NCBI RefSeq assembly: GCF_900199725.1 | Contig: NZ_LT904904.1 | Coordinates: 1,765,932 to 1,829,931, forward strand | Source of the DNA: Cytobacillus massiliigabonensis | GTDB lineage: Bacteria > Bacillota > Bacilli > Bacillales > Cytobacillaceae | Direction: 5' to 3' | Length of the DNA: 64,000 nucleotides | Shown here: piece by piece, positions 47,768 to 57,402 of the stretch | Numbering within the stretch: position 1 is the stretch's first letter | Layout of the letters: every line of letters starts with the position of its first letter | Notes under the pieces: generated by a model | Told to the model about the DNA's origin: nothing | What the model saw: only the letters and a program-made list of their open reading frames with translations | The model's database searches: none | Position numbers and translations under genes: made by a program

Positions 47768-48912
47768 AAGAAAAAAAATTAAAAATCGGCATTACTTGTT
47801 ACCCGACTGTTGGCGGCTCAGGTGCAATCGCAACAGAATTAGGGAAAATGCTGGCAGAGAGAGGACATGAAATTCATTTCATTTCTTCAAGCGTCCCATT
47901 CCGTTTAAATAAAATGAACCCGAATATATATTATCATCAGGTGGAGGTAAATCAATATTCCGTTTTCCAGTACCCGCCATATGATATTGCTTTAGCAAGT
48001 AAAATGGCGGAAGTAATTAATCGGGAGAAATTGGACCTTCTTCATGTACACTATGCCATTCCTCATGCCGTTTGTGCGATATTAGCGAAACAAATGTGTG
48101 ATCGAGATATCAAAATTGTTACGACCCTTCATGGAACGGATATTACCGTGCTAGGATATGACTCAACTTTAACTGATGCCATCCGCTTTGGAATTGAAAA
48201 GTCAGATGCAGTAACTGCGGTATCAAATGCACTAATCGCTCAAACATATGATGTTGTCAAACCGAATAAAGCGATCGAAGTCGTTTATAATTTTATTGAT
48301 GAGCGAGTGTATCGATTAACCAATTCATCGTATTTGAAAGAAGAGTTTGGGATTAATGAAGAGGAAAAAGTCATCATCCATGTTTCGAATTTTCGAGCAG
48401 TGAAAAGGGTCCAAGATGTAGTGAAGGCTTTTTCGAGAATAGCAGAACAAATTCCTGCCAAGCTTCTTCTAGTCGGTGATGGTCCAGAAATGACGGTTGT
48501 TTGTAAGCTTGTTAGTCAATTAGGGATTACTGATCAAGTCATCTTCTTAGGTAAGCAAGATAACCTTGAGGAATTATATTCAATCAGTGACCTCATGCTT
48601 TTACTGTCTGAAAAAGAAAGCTTTGGATTAGTGGCGTTAGAAGCCATGGCTTGTGGTGTACCGTGCATAGGGACGAATGTTGGAGGAATTCCAGAGGTAA
48701 TTAAGGATGGAAAGAACGGGTATTTATGTGAATTAGGAGATATTGAAGCAATTGCGTTAAAAGGTATTTCCATACTCACTGATGAAAATCTTCATAAAAA
48801 GTTTTCTACGGAGGCGGTTAATGCTGCCTATATTAATTTTCGATCAGGACTTATTGTAGCGCAATATGAAGAAATTTATTATGATCTTTTAATGAATAGG
48901 GAGGACATATGA
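47764..48912 (+). CDS. bshA: N-acetyl-alpha-D-glucosaminyl L-malate synthase BshA
   Basis: Retaining GT-B glycosyltransferase (GT4) that joins UDP-GlcNAc and L-malate, first step of bacillithiol synthesis. The 382-aa protein has the N-terminal [18 protein letters not shown] and the C-terminal donor motif [18 protein letters not shown] (E-x7-E). It overlaps bshB1 and cca by four bases each. Confidence 0.95.
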   Translation: MKEKKLKIGITCYPTVGGSGAIATELGKMLAERGHEIHFISSSVPFRLNKMNPNIYYHQVEVNQYSVFQYPPYDIALASKMAEVINREKLDLLHVHYAIPHAVCAILAKQMCDRDIKIVTTLHGTDITVLGYDSTLTDAIRFGIEKSDAVTAVSNALIAQTYDVVKPNKAIEVVYNFIDERVYRLTNSSYLKEEFGINEEEKVIIHVSNFRAVKRVQDVVKAFSRIAEQIPAKLLLVGDGPEMTVVCKLVSQLGITDQVIFLGKQDNLEELYSISDLMLLLSEKESFGLVALEAMACGVPCIGTNVGGIPEVIKDGKNGYLCELGDIEAIALKGISILTDENLHKKFSTEAVNAAYINFRSGLIVAQYEEIYYDLLMNREDI

Positions 48913-50108
48913 AGGAGCCATTTTTATCTGCCATTCCCTTAATAACTAAAATTGAAGATGAGGGGTATGAAGCTTATTTTGTTGGAGGCTCTGTCCGAGA
49001 TTTATTGCTAGGAAGGGATATAGCTGACGTTGATATAGCAACATCTGCAACTCCTCAGGAGATCCAAGCTATTTTTCCGAAAACAATTGATGTTGGTGTA
49101 GAACATGGAACAATTGTTGTTCTATTTAGCGGGAAGACGTATGAGGTTACAACCTTTCGTACTGAAGCAGAATATAAAGATTGCCGCAGACCATCCGGGG
49201 TACAATTCATTCGATCGCTCGAAGAAGACTTAAAAAGAAGAGATTTTACGATGAACGCGATTGCGATGGATAAAACTGGACAATTCATTGATCCCTTTCA
49301 TGGCAAACAAGCAATAGAGAATAGAGTGATTCAAACGGTCGGGAAGGCAAAAGAACGTTTCAGCGAGGATGCATTAAGAATGATGCGTGCCGTACGGTTT
49401 TTCAGTCAGCTTAATTTTAAAATTGAAACAAAAACAAGAGAAGCGCTGATTCAAAATGCTTATTTGCTCAAACACATTTCAACGGAAAGAAAACTAATTG
49501 AGTTTGAAAAGCTATTAGCTGGAAAAAACCACCGCAATGCTTTAGGTGTGCTGCATGAAACAGAATTATATATGTATTTGCCTGGAATGGCACTTTATTC
49601 AGAAGGGTTAATCCGGATGATTAAATACGATACTACGGGCCTGTCAATTGAAGAAATGTGGGCATTTCTTATTTATCAGCTAAAAATAAATGAAAATGAA
49701 ATGAGTACCTTTTTAAAGACTTGGAAGCTGCCCGTAAAGAAAATCAAAAAAATTGTTCAAATAGTGAAATGGCTCAAGGTAAGACTGAAAATGGATTGGA
49801 CGGATGAATCCCTATACGAAGCAGGTTTGAATACAATCTTTTCAACCGAAAGAGCGTATAATTTATTACATAATCAGGAAATAGACAGTCGAATCAATCA
49901 CTTATTGGAACAATATGAAGATTTGCCTATTAAACAGCGGAGTGAGCTAAAGGTTACGGGAAATGATTTACAAGAGTGGTTTCAAAAGAAGCCAGGTCCT
50001 TGGATAAAAGAAATATTAGATAGGATTGAAAATGCCGTGATTCATCGAAAGGTTAGCAATGACAATCATTCATTAAGGGAGTGGCTAATCAAGTGCAATC
50101 AGAATTAA
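48909..50108 (+). CDS. cca: CCA-adding tRNA nucleotidyltransferase
   Basis: Adds or repairs the 3'-CCA of tRNAs. The 399-aa class II enzyme has [20 protein letters not shown] (residues about 26-45, with the catalytic aspartates), [12 protein letters not shown] and [16 protein letters not shown] overlap with bshA indicates coupling. Confidence 0.95.
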   Translation: MKEPFLSAIPLITKIEDEGYEAYFVGGSVRDLLLGRDIADVDIATSATPQEIQAIFPKTIDVGVEHGTIVVLFSGKTYEVTTFRTEAEYKDCRRPSGVQFIRSLEEDLKRRDFTMNAIAMDKTGQFIDPFHGKQAIENRVIQTVGKAKERFSEDALRMMRAVRFFSQLNFKIETKTREALIQNAYLLKHISTERKLIEFEKLLAGKNHRNALGVLHETELYMYLPGMALYSEGLIRMIKYDTTGLSIEEMWAFLIYQLKINENEMSTFLKTWKLPVKKIKKIVQIVKWLKVRLKMDWTDESLYEAGLNTIFSTERAYNLLHNQEIDSRINHLLEQYEDLPIKQRSELKVTGNDLQEWFQKKPGPWIKEILDRIENAVIHRKVSNDNHSLREWLIKCNQN

Positions 50109-51076
50109 GAAAAAAGCTGCTTGATGCATTTTCCAATAGTCAGGAAGAGTTTGTATCGGGACAGGCACTAGCCGAGCTAGTAGGCTGCTCGAGGACGGCG
50201 GTCTGGAAGCATATTGAAGAGCTGCGAAAAGAAGGCTTTGAAATGGAAGCTGTAAGAAGAAAAGGCTATAAGATTATAAAGACACCTGAGCGGGTGACTG
50301 CCGATGAAATAAGACTTGGGTTAAAAACGGAATTCATTGGCAGACATATCCATTCGGAGGATGTCGTAGACTCTACCCAAAAAGTGGCCCAGCGCCTGGT
50401 TTTTGAAGGGGCGTCAGAGGGAACGATTATTATTGCAGAGGAGCAGCTTTCGGGAAGAGGACGTATGGATCGAAAATGGCACTCGCCTAAGTATACAGGT
50501 ATTTGGATGAGTGTTATATTACGCCCTAATCTTCCTCCTGCAAAGGCACCACAGCTAACGTTAATTACTGCAGTTGCTGTTGTACAGGCGATTGAAGAAA
50601 TGACAGGTATGACGCCAGAAATTAAGTGGCCGAATGATATTTTGCTAAATGGAAAGAAAGTAACTGGCATTTTAACGGAAATGCAGGCGGATGCGGATCG
50701 TATCCATTCAATTATTATTGGGATTGGAATTAACGTAAATCAGCAGCTGGAAGATTATCCGGAAGATCTAAAACCGATAGCAACCTCTCTAGCGATAGAA
50801 TATGGGCAAAAGCTGGAACGGGCAGAACTAATCAAATTGCTGCTTGTAAAATTAGAAAAGCTGTATACCATATATTTAGATCAAGGTTTCTTTCCAATAA
50901 AGCTTCTTTGGGAAAGCTATGCCATTAGCATTGGGAAAAATATTACAGCTAGAACGATAACTGGCGCCATATCTGGACAAGCGTTAGGAATAACAGATGA
51001 TGGTGTTCTAATGATTGAAGATTCTCACGGGACTGTTCATCATGTTTATTCAGCTGATATTGAATTGGAAAAATAA
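50093..51076 (+). CDS. birA: Biotin-protein ligase / biotin operon repressor BirA
   Basis: Attaches biotin to carboxylases and represses biotin genes. The 327-aa protein has an N-terminal winged HTH (about 18-60, SRTAVWKHIEELRKEGFE), the catalytic GRGRMDRKW (biotinyl-AMP loop) and KWPNDIL, and a C-terminal SH3-like domain. The GTG at 50093 within the cca end is preferred since AAGGGAG is ten bases before it; GTG at 50081 abuts that site. Confidence 0.93.
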   Translation: MQSELRKKLLDAFSNSQEEFVSGQALAELVGCSRTAVWKHIEELRKEGFEMEAVRRKGYKIIKTPERVTADEIRLGLKTEFIGRHIHSEDVVDSTQKVAQRLVFEGASEGTIIIAEEQLSGRGRMDRKWHSPKYTGIWMSVILRPNLPPAKAPQLTLITAVAVVQAIEEMTGMTPEIKWPNDILLNGKKVTGILTEMQADADRIHSIIIGIGINVNQQLEDYPEDLKPIATSLAIEYGQKLERAELIKLLLVKLEKLYTIYLDQGFFPIKLLWESYAISIGKNITARTITGAISGQALGITDDGVLMIEDSHGTVHHVYSADIELEK

Positions 51077-51138
51077 TATTTTTGTAGTCAGCTTATTCAT
51101 TGATTTGATATACTTTATTTGAAAAACATAAATGTTTT

Positions 51139-51292
51139 TCCCGGGCAGTATCCTCTTGTTGAACTGCACCAATTTGTTATCAAATAAATTAAAGATTTCT
51201 GCCTAGATCCATTATGGACCGGGACAGAGGGATGAATCGCAAATCATGAGCTACTTCACAATCCTTCTGTGTTTACAGAAGGATTTTTATTT
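51139..51292 (+). promoter_or_regulatory. Structured attenuator leader of panBCD
   Basis: TCCCGG (51139) can pair with CCGGGA (51219), enclosing a GCAGT/ACTGC hairpin. ACAGAGGGAT at 51224-51233 can pair over ten bases with ATCCTTCTGT (51261-51270), which is also the left arm of the terminator hairpin completed by ACAGAAGGAT (51275-51284). So antiterminator and terminator exclude each other. The position upstream of panB is where the 'pan' RNA motif has been described in Bacillus; I cannot verify a match to that motif by eye. Confidence 0.6.
51258..51292 (+). terminator. Terminator in the panB leader
   Basis: AATCCTTCTG pairs with CAGAAGGATT, loop TGTTTA, followed by TTTATTTTT. It lies 57 bases before panB and 180 after birA, so it could end birA transcripts or attenuate panB. 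Confidence 0.9.
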
Positions 51293-51348
51293 TTCAAAAA
51301 ATAGCTCCTGCTATATATCACCCTCTTCCTTAAAAAGGAGGACAAGAA

Positions 51349-52185
51349 ATGAAGCAAACGACCGATTTCATGAAAATGAAAGAAAACGGTGAAAAAATTG
51401 TCATGTTAACAGCCTATGATTATCCAGCAGCGAAACTAGCTGAGAAATCTGGAGTTGACATGATCTTAGTCGGGGATTCATTAGGAATGGTTGTCTTAGG
51501 GTATGAATCAACGATTCCGGTAACAATGGATGATATGGTCCACCATGCGAAGGCGGTGAAACGCGGAGCAAACGATACATTTATTGTTGTCGATCTTCCG
51601 TTCATGAGCTATCACCTATCGATGAAAGATACACTTCTGAATGGTGCAAAGCTTCTTCAAGAAACAGGTGCACATGCAGTTAAGATTGAAGGGGCAGAAG
51701 AGGTTATTGACAGTATAAAAGCATTAACTAAAGCAGGCATTCCAGTTGTGGCACATTTAGGTCTTACCCCGCAGTCTGTCGGTGTTTTAGGTGGATATAA
51801 AGTTCAAGGCAAAAATGCAGAAGCCGCAAGAAAGCTAATTGAGGATGCAAAAAAATGTGAAGAAGCTGGTGCATTTGCCCTTGTTTTAGAATGTGTTCCT
51901 AAACAATTGGCAAAAGAAATTTCAACATCCATTAAGATACCAACTATTGGAATTGGAGCTGGAGTTCACACAGATGGACAAGTTCTTGTCTATCATGATG
52001 TGCTTACCTATGGAGTGGAACGGGTGGCGAAATTTGTTAAAACATTTGCACAATTGAATGGTGATATTGAACATGGGTTAAAATCGTATGTCCATGAAGT
52101 GAAACAAGGTTTATTTCCGGATGATCAGCACAGCTTTACGATGAAGGAAGAAGAACTGCTTAGTTTGTACGGAGGGAAAGCATGA
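51349..52185 (+). CDS. panB: 3-methyl-2-oxobutanoate hydroxymethyltransferase
   Basis: First step of pantothenate synthesis (ketopantoate from ketoisovalerate). The 278-aa TIM-barrel protein has [26 protein letters not shown] (Mg ligand Asp) and VKIEG. AAAAAGGAGG precedes the ATG. It overlaps panC by four bases. Confidence 0.96.
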   Translation: MKQTTDFMKMKENGEKIVMLTAYDYPAAKLAEKSGVDMILVGDSLGMVVLGYESTIPVTMDDMVHHAKAVKRGANDTFIVVDLPFMSYHLSMKDTLLNGAKLLQETGAHAVKIEGAEEVIDSIKALTKAGIPVVAHLGLTPQSVGVLGGYKVQGKNAEAARKLIEDAKKCEEAGAFALVLECVPKQLAKEISTSIKIPTIGIGAGVHTDGQVLVYHDVLTYGVERVAKFVKTFAQLNGDIEHGLKSYVHEVKQGLFPDDQHSFTMKEEELLSLYGGKA

Positions 52186-53036
52186 GAGTAATAACAACAA
52201 TCGAGGAAATGCAGGACGCTATTTTGCATGCAAAAAAAGGAGGACAATCCATCGGATATGTTCCTACAATGGGTTTTTTACATGAAGGCCATTTATCTCT
52301 AATGGAAAAAGCGCGCGGAGAGAATGATATTGTTGTCATAAGCATTTTTGTCAATCCGCTTCAATTTGGACCAACGGAAGATCTTAGCTCTTATCCAAGG
52401 GATTTTGAAAGAGACAAAGAGCTATCAATGCAGAAAAAAGTTGATTACATTTTCTATCCATCGGTAGAGGAGATGTATCCGCACCCTTCCTCTGTAACAG
52501 TTAAAGTAAATGCAAGAACAGATGTTTTATGCGGGAAATCTCGACCTGGTCATTTTGATGGGGTTGCAACCGTGTTAACGAAGCTCTTTCATATCATCCA
52601 GCCGGAAAAAGCTTATTTTGGAACGAAGGATGCGCAGCAGGTGGCTGTCGTTGAAGGACTAGTACATGATTTTCACTTTCCGATCGAAATTATACCTGTC
52701 GAAACGGTTAGGGAAACGGATGGGCTGGCAAAAAGCTCTAGGAATGTGAACTTGCAGACAGAGGAAAGAGAACAGGCTCCTATCCTTTATCAAAGCCTTT
52801 TAAGAGCTAAAGAGGCGATCATTGCAGGAGAAAGAGATCCACAAAAAGTGGTTGCTTTAATTACTGAAATGGTAACTGAAAAAACAGATGGCAAGATTGA
52901 TTATATTGAAGTATATTCCTATCCAATGCTGAGAGAAATGATTAAATTAAATGGGAAGTTTATTATTGCTATGGCAGTGAAGTTTTCGAAAGCACGATTG
53001 ATTGACAATATCATTTTAGAAATTAATGAAAAATAG
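52182..53036 (+). CDS. panC: Pantothenate synthetase
   Basis: ATP-dependent condensation of pantoate and beta-alanine. The 284-aa protein has the nucleotidyltransferase motif [23 protein letters not shown] and the KMSKS-like SSRNVNL. Starts inside the panB stop (ATGA). Confidence 0.96.
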   Translation: MRVITTIEEMQDAILHAKKGGQSIGYVPTMGFLHEGHLSLMEKARGENDIVVISIFVNPLQFGPTEDLSSYPRDFERDKELSMQKKVDYIFYPSVEEMYPHPSSVTVKVNARTDVLCGKSRPGHFDGVATVLTKLFHIIQPEKAYFGTKDAQQVAVVEGLVHDFHFPIEIIPVETVRETDGLAKSSRNVNLQTEEREQAPILYQSLLRAKEAIIAGERDPQKVVALITEMVTEKTDGKIDYIEVYSYPMLREMIKLNGKFIIAMAVKFSKARLIDNIILEINEK

Positions 53037-53047
53037 GGGGAAACATC

Positions 53048-53431
53048 ATGTTCCGCACCATGATGAACGGCAAAATTCATCGTGCCGTTGTCACAGAAGC
53101 TAATTTAAATTATGTGGGAAGCATAACGATTGATACAGACATTCTGGATGCAGTTGGCATGGTTCCAAATGAGAAAGTACAAATTGTAAATAATAATAAT
53201 GGAGCAAGATTTGAAACATATATTATCCCAGGAGAAAGAGGCTCTGGCGTAATTTGTGTGAACGGAGCGGCTGCACGCCTTGTTCAGGAGGGGGATATCG
53301 TTATTATTATTTCCTACGCAATGATTGCTGAGGAAAATGTTCCGAATCATGAACCAAAAGTAGCCATCATGGATGAAAACAATCGAATCAAAAACATGAT
53401 CAACCATGAACCGGAAAAGACGATTTTCTAA
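53048..53431 (+). CDS. panD: Aspartate 1-decarboxylase (pyruvoyl type)
   Basis: Makes beta-alanine for panC. The 127-aa proenzyme has the Gly24-Ser25 self-cleavage site in [10 protein letters not shown] and the conserved [28 protein letters not shown] precedes the ATG. It completes the panBCD operon. Confidence 0.96.
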   Translation: MFRTMMNGKIHRAVVTEANLNYVGSITIDTDILDAVGMVPNEKVQIVNNNNGARFETYIIPGERGSGVICVNGAAARLVQEGDIVIIISYAMIAEENVPNHEPKVAIMDENNRIKNMINHEPEKTIF

Positions 53432-53445
53432 AAGAAATAATTAAG

Positions 53446-53476
53446 AGCTGGCTGGATAATCTAGTCAGCTTTTCTT
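53446..53476 (+). terminator. Terminator after panD
   Basis: AGCTGGCTGG pairs with CTAGTCAGCT (two G-U pairs), followed by TTTTCTTCTT. Confidence 0.8.
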
Positions 53477-53600
53477 CTTGTCCAGTTTAGGTATGGATAC
53501 AGGTAAATATAGCTAAAAATATAATTAGAAGAGTTTATGCCTTTTTCTTTTTCCATTTTTGTGATACCGTTTGATTGACTGAATGTTAGAGGTGTTTAGG

Positions 53601-56402
53601 ATGGGTAATAAATATGTTGTAATCGATTTAGAAACTACTGGCAATGCTCCAAAGAAGGGCGATAAAATTATACAATTTGCTGCAGTTGTCATTGAAAATG
53701 GAAAAATTACTGAGGAATATTCTTCTTTTGTCAATCCTAGAAAACCGATTCCGCCATTTATTGAGGAATTAACAGGCTTAAATGATCAAATGGTTGAGAA
53801 TGCACCGGATTTTTCAGAAATTGCTCCTAAAGTACTAACCCTTTTAGAGGGAGCATATTTTGTTGCCCATAACGTACTTTTTGACCTTTCATTTTTACAA
53901 GAAGAATTAATTGAGGCAGGGTATAATGGCTTTTATGGTCCAATACTGGATACAGTGGAAATGTCAAGAGTACTTATGCCAACCGCAGATAGCTTTCAAC
54001 TATCTGAACTAGCACTAAGAGAAGGTTTGAACCATGAACGTCCACATCAAGCTGACAGTGATGCATACGTTACAGCAGAGCTTCTGCTGCGTCTTTTAGA
54101 AAGACTTGAACATCTGCCATTAAATACGGTAAAACAGCTTCACAAGCTTTCTGGCGGCTTAAAAAGTGATTTAGACCTTCTTATTGACAATATTATAATA
54201 AAAAAGGAATCCACGATAGAAGCCATATCAGATATTCTTGAAATTCATCATGGGATTGCGCTTAAAAAGTATGTTAACCAAGCAGAAATTTACGAAGCAC
54301 AACAAATAAATTACCCCGTGGGCATGGAGGAAAAAGAGGAGCTGTTTCGGAAAGCTTTTCCAGCATTTGAAACACGTTTAGGGCAATTCTCTATGATGGA
54401 TTCAGTCTATAAGGCATTTAATCAAGAGAAACATACGATGATTGAAGCTGGTACTGGTGTTGGAAAATCACTTGCTTATTTGATTCCTTCTGCCATTTAT
54501 GCAAAAGAAACGAACCGAACGATCGTAATTAGTACATATACGACACAGCTTCAAGAACAATTGCTGTCAAATGATATCCCAAGACTAGCGAAAATGCTTC
54601 CTTTTTCAATTAAAGCAGTACTATTAAAAGGAAGAAGCCACTATATAAGCCTAGCCAAGTTTGAGCAAACATTAAAGGATCAAGACGACAATTACGATAC
54701 GATTCTTACAAAAATGCAGATCCTTGTTTGGCTGACAGAAACGGATTACGGGGATATTGATGAGTTGAATTTATCCAGTGGGGGCATGCTCTACTGGAAT
54801 AAGATAAAAAATGATGAGACCGTCTTTTTGAAAAATAAATCTTGGCTTTCTAGGGATTTTTATATGCGAGCACGAAAGGAAGCCTTGCAATCAGATATAA
54901 TTATTACGAATCATTCCTTACTATTAACCGATCTTGTAGCAGATCATAAAATATTGCCTGAATATACCCACGTTGTAATTGATGAGGGACATCATTTTAT
55001 GAAAGTATCAGGAAAGCATTTCGGTTTTACTTTTGATTATTTATCTACCCGATTGCTTCTTAGTCAAATTGGTCTCATCGAACAAAAGCAATTGCTTCAT
55101 AAGCTAGAGAAAATTTTGGAAAAGGAATGGGTAAACAAGCATGAACTCATTCATTCTTTTGAAGTGAACCAAATGATGAGTGAACTGAGTCTTGAAGCAG
55201 ATGAACTCTTTAAAGTGATTAGCTATTATGCAATAAAAAGAAAGAAGTCGAAAAAAGGTTATAATCGAATTAACTGCCGTATTATCGTGGACGATTCGAA
55301 TAAGGAATGGAGAGCTGTTCAAATTTCTGCTGAACGATTTATATTCTTTATTAAGGATTTTGTTGAAATGATTTCAGCAAGACTTAATTTCATCAAAACA
55401 GTTCAGGAATCGTTATCCGCAAGGGAAAAGTCGTCAATGGAAGAATTAACAACCCTTATAGAAGAGTTAAAGGATCTCTCTTTAGTTGTCAAAAATATTT
55501 TTTTACATCCTTCGGATCAATTTGTATCATGGATTGAAATGGATGAACGTGCTATGCAAAATGCGACAACGGTTTATGCTCAGCCAGTAACTGTTGAAAA
55601 TTATTTAAAAGAACAATTTTTTGAGAAAAAGAAGTGTGCAGTCATTACTTCTGCAACCTTATCAGTGAAAAATTCGTTTAATTATATGTTAACAGAGCTT
55701 GGCTTACAGCCATCAGATTGTTCGTCACAGCAAATTCAATCACCATTTAATTACAAAGAACAAGTTAAGCTTATTATTCCTAATGATTTACCTGAGATAA
55801 ATGCTGTATCATTAGAAGAATATGTGGCATCTATTACGGAACATATTATTTCCATTGCGGAAGTTACAAAAGGACGCATGCTGATTTTATTTACTTCTCA
55901 TGAAATGCTGAGAAAAACGTATGAGCTGATAAAGGAATCAGGATTTCTAAATGATTATGCGATTATTGCCCAAGGAATTTCAAGTGGGAGCAGGTCAAGA
56001 TTAACTAGGAATTTTCAAAAGTTTGATAAAGCAATCCTTTTAGGAACAAGCAGCTTCTGGGAAGGTGTTGATATTCCTGGGGAGGATTTATCTTGTTTAA
56101 TTATCGTTCGTTTGCCTTTCTCGCCTCCAGATGAACCACTAACAGAGGCAAAGTGTGATCAAATTAAACAGAGCGGCGGCAACCCCTTTTCTGAATACTC
56201 ATTGCCAGAAGCAATTATTCGTTTTAAACAAGGCTTCGGCAGATTAATACGAACGAAATCGGACCGCGGACTCATTTTTATTTTTGACCGCAGGCTGGTA
56301 ACAACAAAATACGGAAAAGCATTTTTGCAATCGATTCCGGAGGTGCCGGTGGAAAGAAGCGGGATAAATGAAATAATTCCCATGATTAAAGAGTGGATTT
56401 AA
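53601..56402 (+). CDS. dinG: DinG-family protein: 3'-5' exonuclease fused to XPD-like helicase
   Basis: The 933-aa protein has an N-terminal DnaQ-type exonuclease (about 1-170: DLETTG, AHNVLFDLSFL, HQADSDAY) and a C-terminal superfamily 2 helicase (about 255-930: Walker A EAGTGVGKS, DEGH box in VIDEGHHF, motif VI QGFGRLIRTKSDRG). The cysteine cluster for the Fe-S site of E. coli DinG is not visible, as in other Gram-positive DinG/CasR proteins. GGTGTTTAGG precedes the ATG; the frame extends to 53583. Confidence 0.93.
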   Translation: MGNKYVVIDLETTGNAPKKGDKIIQFAAVVIENGKITEEYSSFVNPRKPIPPFIEELTGLNDQMVENAPDFSEIAPKVLTLLEGAYFVAHNVLFDLSFLQEELIEAGYNGFYGPILDTVEMSRVLMPTADSFQLSELALREGLNHERPHQADSDAYVTAELLLRLLERLEHLPLNTVKQLHKLSGGLKSDLDLLIDNIIIKKESTIEAISDILEIHHGIALKKYVNQAEIYEAQQINYPVGMEEKEELFRKAFPAFETRLGQFSMMDSVYKAFNQEKHTMIEAGTGVGKSLAYLIPSAIYAKETNRTIVISTYTTQLQEQLLSNDIPRLAKMLPFSIKAVLLKGRSHYISLAKFEQTLKDQDDNYDTILTKMQILVWLTETDYGDIDELNLSSGGMLYWNKIKNDETVFLKNKSWLSRDFYMRARKEALQSDIIITNHSLLLTDLVADHKILPEYTHVVIDEGHHFMKVSGKHFGFTFDYLSTRLLLSQIGLIEQKQLLHKLEKILEKEWVNKHELIHSFEVNQMMSELSLEADELFKVISYYAIKRKKSKKGYNRINCRIIVDDSNKEWRAVQISAERFIFFIKDFVEMISARLNFIKTVQESLSAREKSSMEELTTLIEELKDLSLVVKNIFLHPSDQFVSWIEMDERAMQNATTVYAQPVTVENYLKEQFFEKKKCAVITSATLSVKNSFNYMLTELGLQPSDCSSQQIQSPFNYKEQVKLIIPNDLPEINAVSLEEYVASITEHIISIAEVTKGRMLILFTSHEMLRKTYELIKESGFLNDYAIIAQGISSGSRSRLTRNFQKFDKAILLGTSSFWEGVDIPGEDLSCLIIVRLPFSPPDEPLTEAKCDQIKQSGGNPFSEYSLPEAIIRFKQGFGRLIRTKSDRGLIFIFDRRLVTTKYGKAFLQSIPEVPVERSGINEIIPMIKEWI

Positions 56403-56500
56403 GAAAAGCGGAAGCGTCTTGGTCATCGCCGTACAAACTGGAAGGCCTCGACTTATCGTAGGGAGGGACCTGAGGTTTGATAGGCGCTGGAGCTAGACAA
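56403..56500 (-). repeat. Interspersed repeat family 1, copy after dinG
   Basis: In reverse orientation: GTCTAGCTCCAGCGCCTATC at one end, GACGCTTCCGCTTTTC at the other. The interior is shortened (about 98 bases). It starts directly after the dinG stop codon, with no dinG terminator visible before it. Confidence 0.7.
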
Positions 56501-56534
56501 TTCTCTATCTCCCAAGTTATACTTTCTCCACTTT

Positions 56535-56568
56535 TAAAAAAATGCTGCGCTAATTTTAGCGCAGCCAA
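56535..56568 (-). terminator. Hairpin oriented as a minus-strand terminator between dinG and ypmA
   Basis: GCTGCGCT (56544-56551) pairs with AGCGCAGC (56558-56565). On the minus strand the stem is followed by ATTTTTTTAAAAG; on the plus strand it is followed by CAAAAGAC, so it reads as a terminator only for minus-strand RNA, though no minus-strand gene lies upstream within this gap. Confidence 0.55.
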
Positions 56569-56605
56569 AAGACGTAGATGGATTAGAAGAAATTTTAAGT
56601 AGATA

Positions 56606-56634
56606 TTCAATGCAAATCATTTAGCTGTTATACT
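56606..56634 (+). promoter_or_regulatory. Candidate sigma-A promoter of ypmA-ypmB-aspB
   Basis: TTCAAT and TATACT are separated by 17 bases, 97 bases before ypmA. Confidence 0.4.
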
Positions 56635-56730
56635 AATTTAAAGGTTTGAACTGTTACGTACATATAGTTTATCCGTTTAAATCAAACATATAAGTTACAA
56701 AATTTGTTGCCTATGAGGAGGATTTCCATA

Positions 56731-56901
56731 ATGGAAAGTAAGATTGAAGTCATATCGACAGTGAAAATTCAGTTAAGCCCGGATCTTTATAAGGTGGTTG
56801 ATGTGTTGAATCGAACATTAAAAGAAAAGGATTTAATGTTTGGATTAGCACTTGACAAAGAAGATCAAAATAAAGCTGTATTTTCAATTTATCGTACATA
56901 A
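56731..56901 (+). CDS. ypmA: Small conserved protein YpmA (DUF4264-type)
   Basis: The 56-aa protein matches B. subtilis YpmA closely (MESKIEVIST at the start, KDLMFGLALDKEDQNKAVF in the C-terminal half). GAGGAGGATTTCC precedes the ATG. ypmB starts 14 bases later. Function unknown; symbol is secure, domain name less so. Confidence 0.88.
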   Translation: MESKIEVISTVKIQLSPDLYKVVDVLNRTLKEKDLMFGLALDKEDQNKAVFSIYRT

Positions 56902-56915
56902 GAAGAGTGACATTT

Positions 56916-57389
56916 GTGAAAAAAATAATTATTATAAGTATATTCATTATTCTCATTGTTTTAGTTTCTGGGATTTTTATTTATCAACAGGCATTAAAGC
57001 CTGTGAAATCAGCTGAGGAAAAAGCCGTTCAAACAGCAATGGAGGAAACGGAACTTACGAAAGCTGAAGACTTTTATTTATACAATGGTCAGGAAACCTA
57101 TTATGTCGTTAAAGGTAAAAATGAAAAAGGCAAAAATATTTATGTGTGGATTCCTGAAAAAGAAGGCAGAATTATTGTTCGGAAACAGTCAGATGGCGTT
57201 TCTGAAAAAGAAGCGGTAAGTAAGCTTCTTGAGGAAAAAAATCCGAAGGAAATTATCTCTGTCCGTTTAGGCATGGAAAAAAATATCCCATTATGGGAAA
57301 TTTACTACCGTTCCGAAGGTGATTTAATAAATTATTATTACGTTGACTTTCAAACAGGTGAATGGCTGAAAAAAATCGAAAACTTATAG
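56916..57389 (+). CDS. ypmB: YpmB, PepSY-like membrane-anchored protein (DUF5590)
   Basis: The 157-aa protein has one N-terminal membrane helix (about 3-24) and an extracytoplasmic PepSY-like domain ending YYVDFQTGEWLKKIENL. The GTG at 56916 is eight bases after GAAGAG; GTG at 56907 would overlap that site. aspB follows after 13 bases. Confidence 0.85.
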   Translation: MKKIIIISIFIILIVLVSGIFIYQQALKPVKSAEEKAVQTAMEETELTKAEDFYLYNGQETYYVVKGKNEKGKNIYVWIPEKEGRIIVRKQSDGVSEKEAVSKLLEEKNPKEIISVRLGMEKNIPLWEIYYRSEGDLINYYYVDFQTGEWLKKIENL

Positions 57390-57402
57390 ACGGAGGAAGA
57401 AA

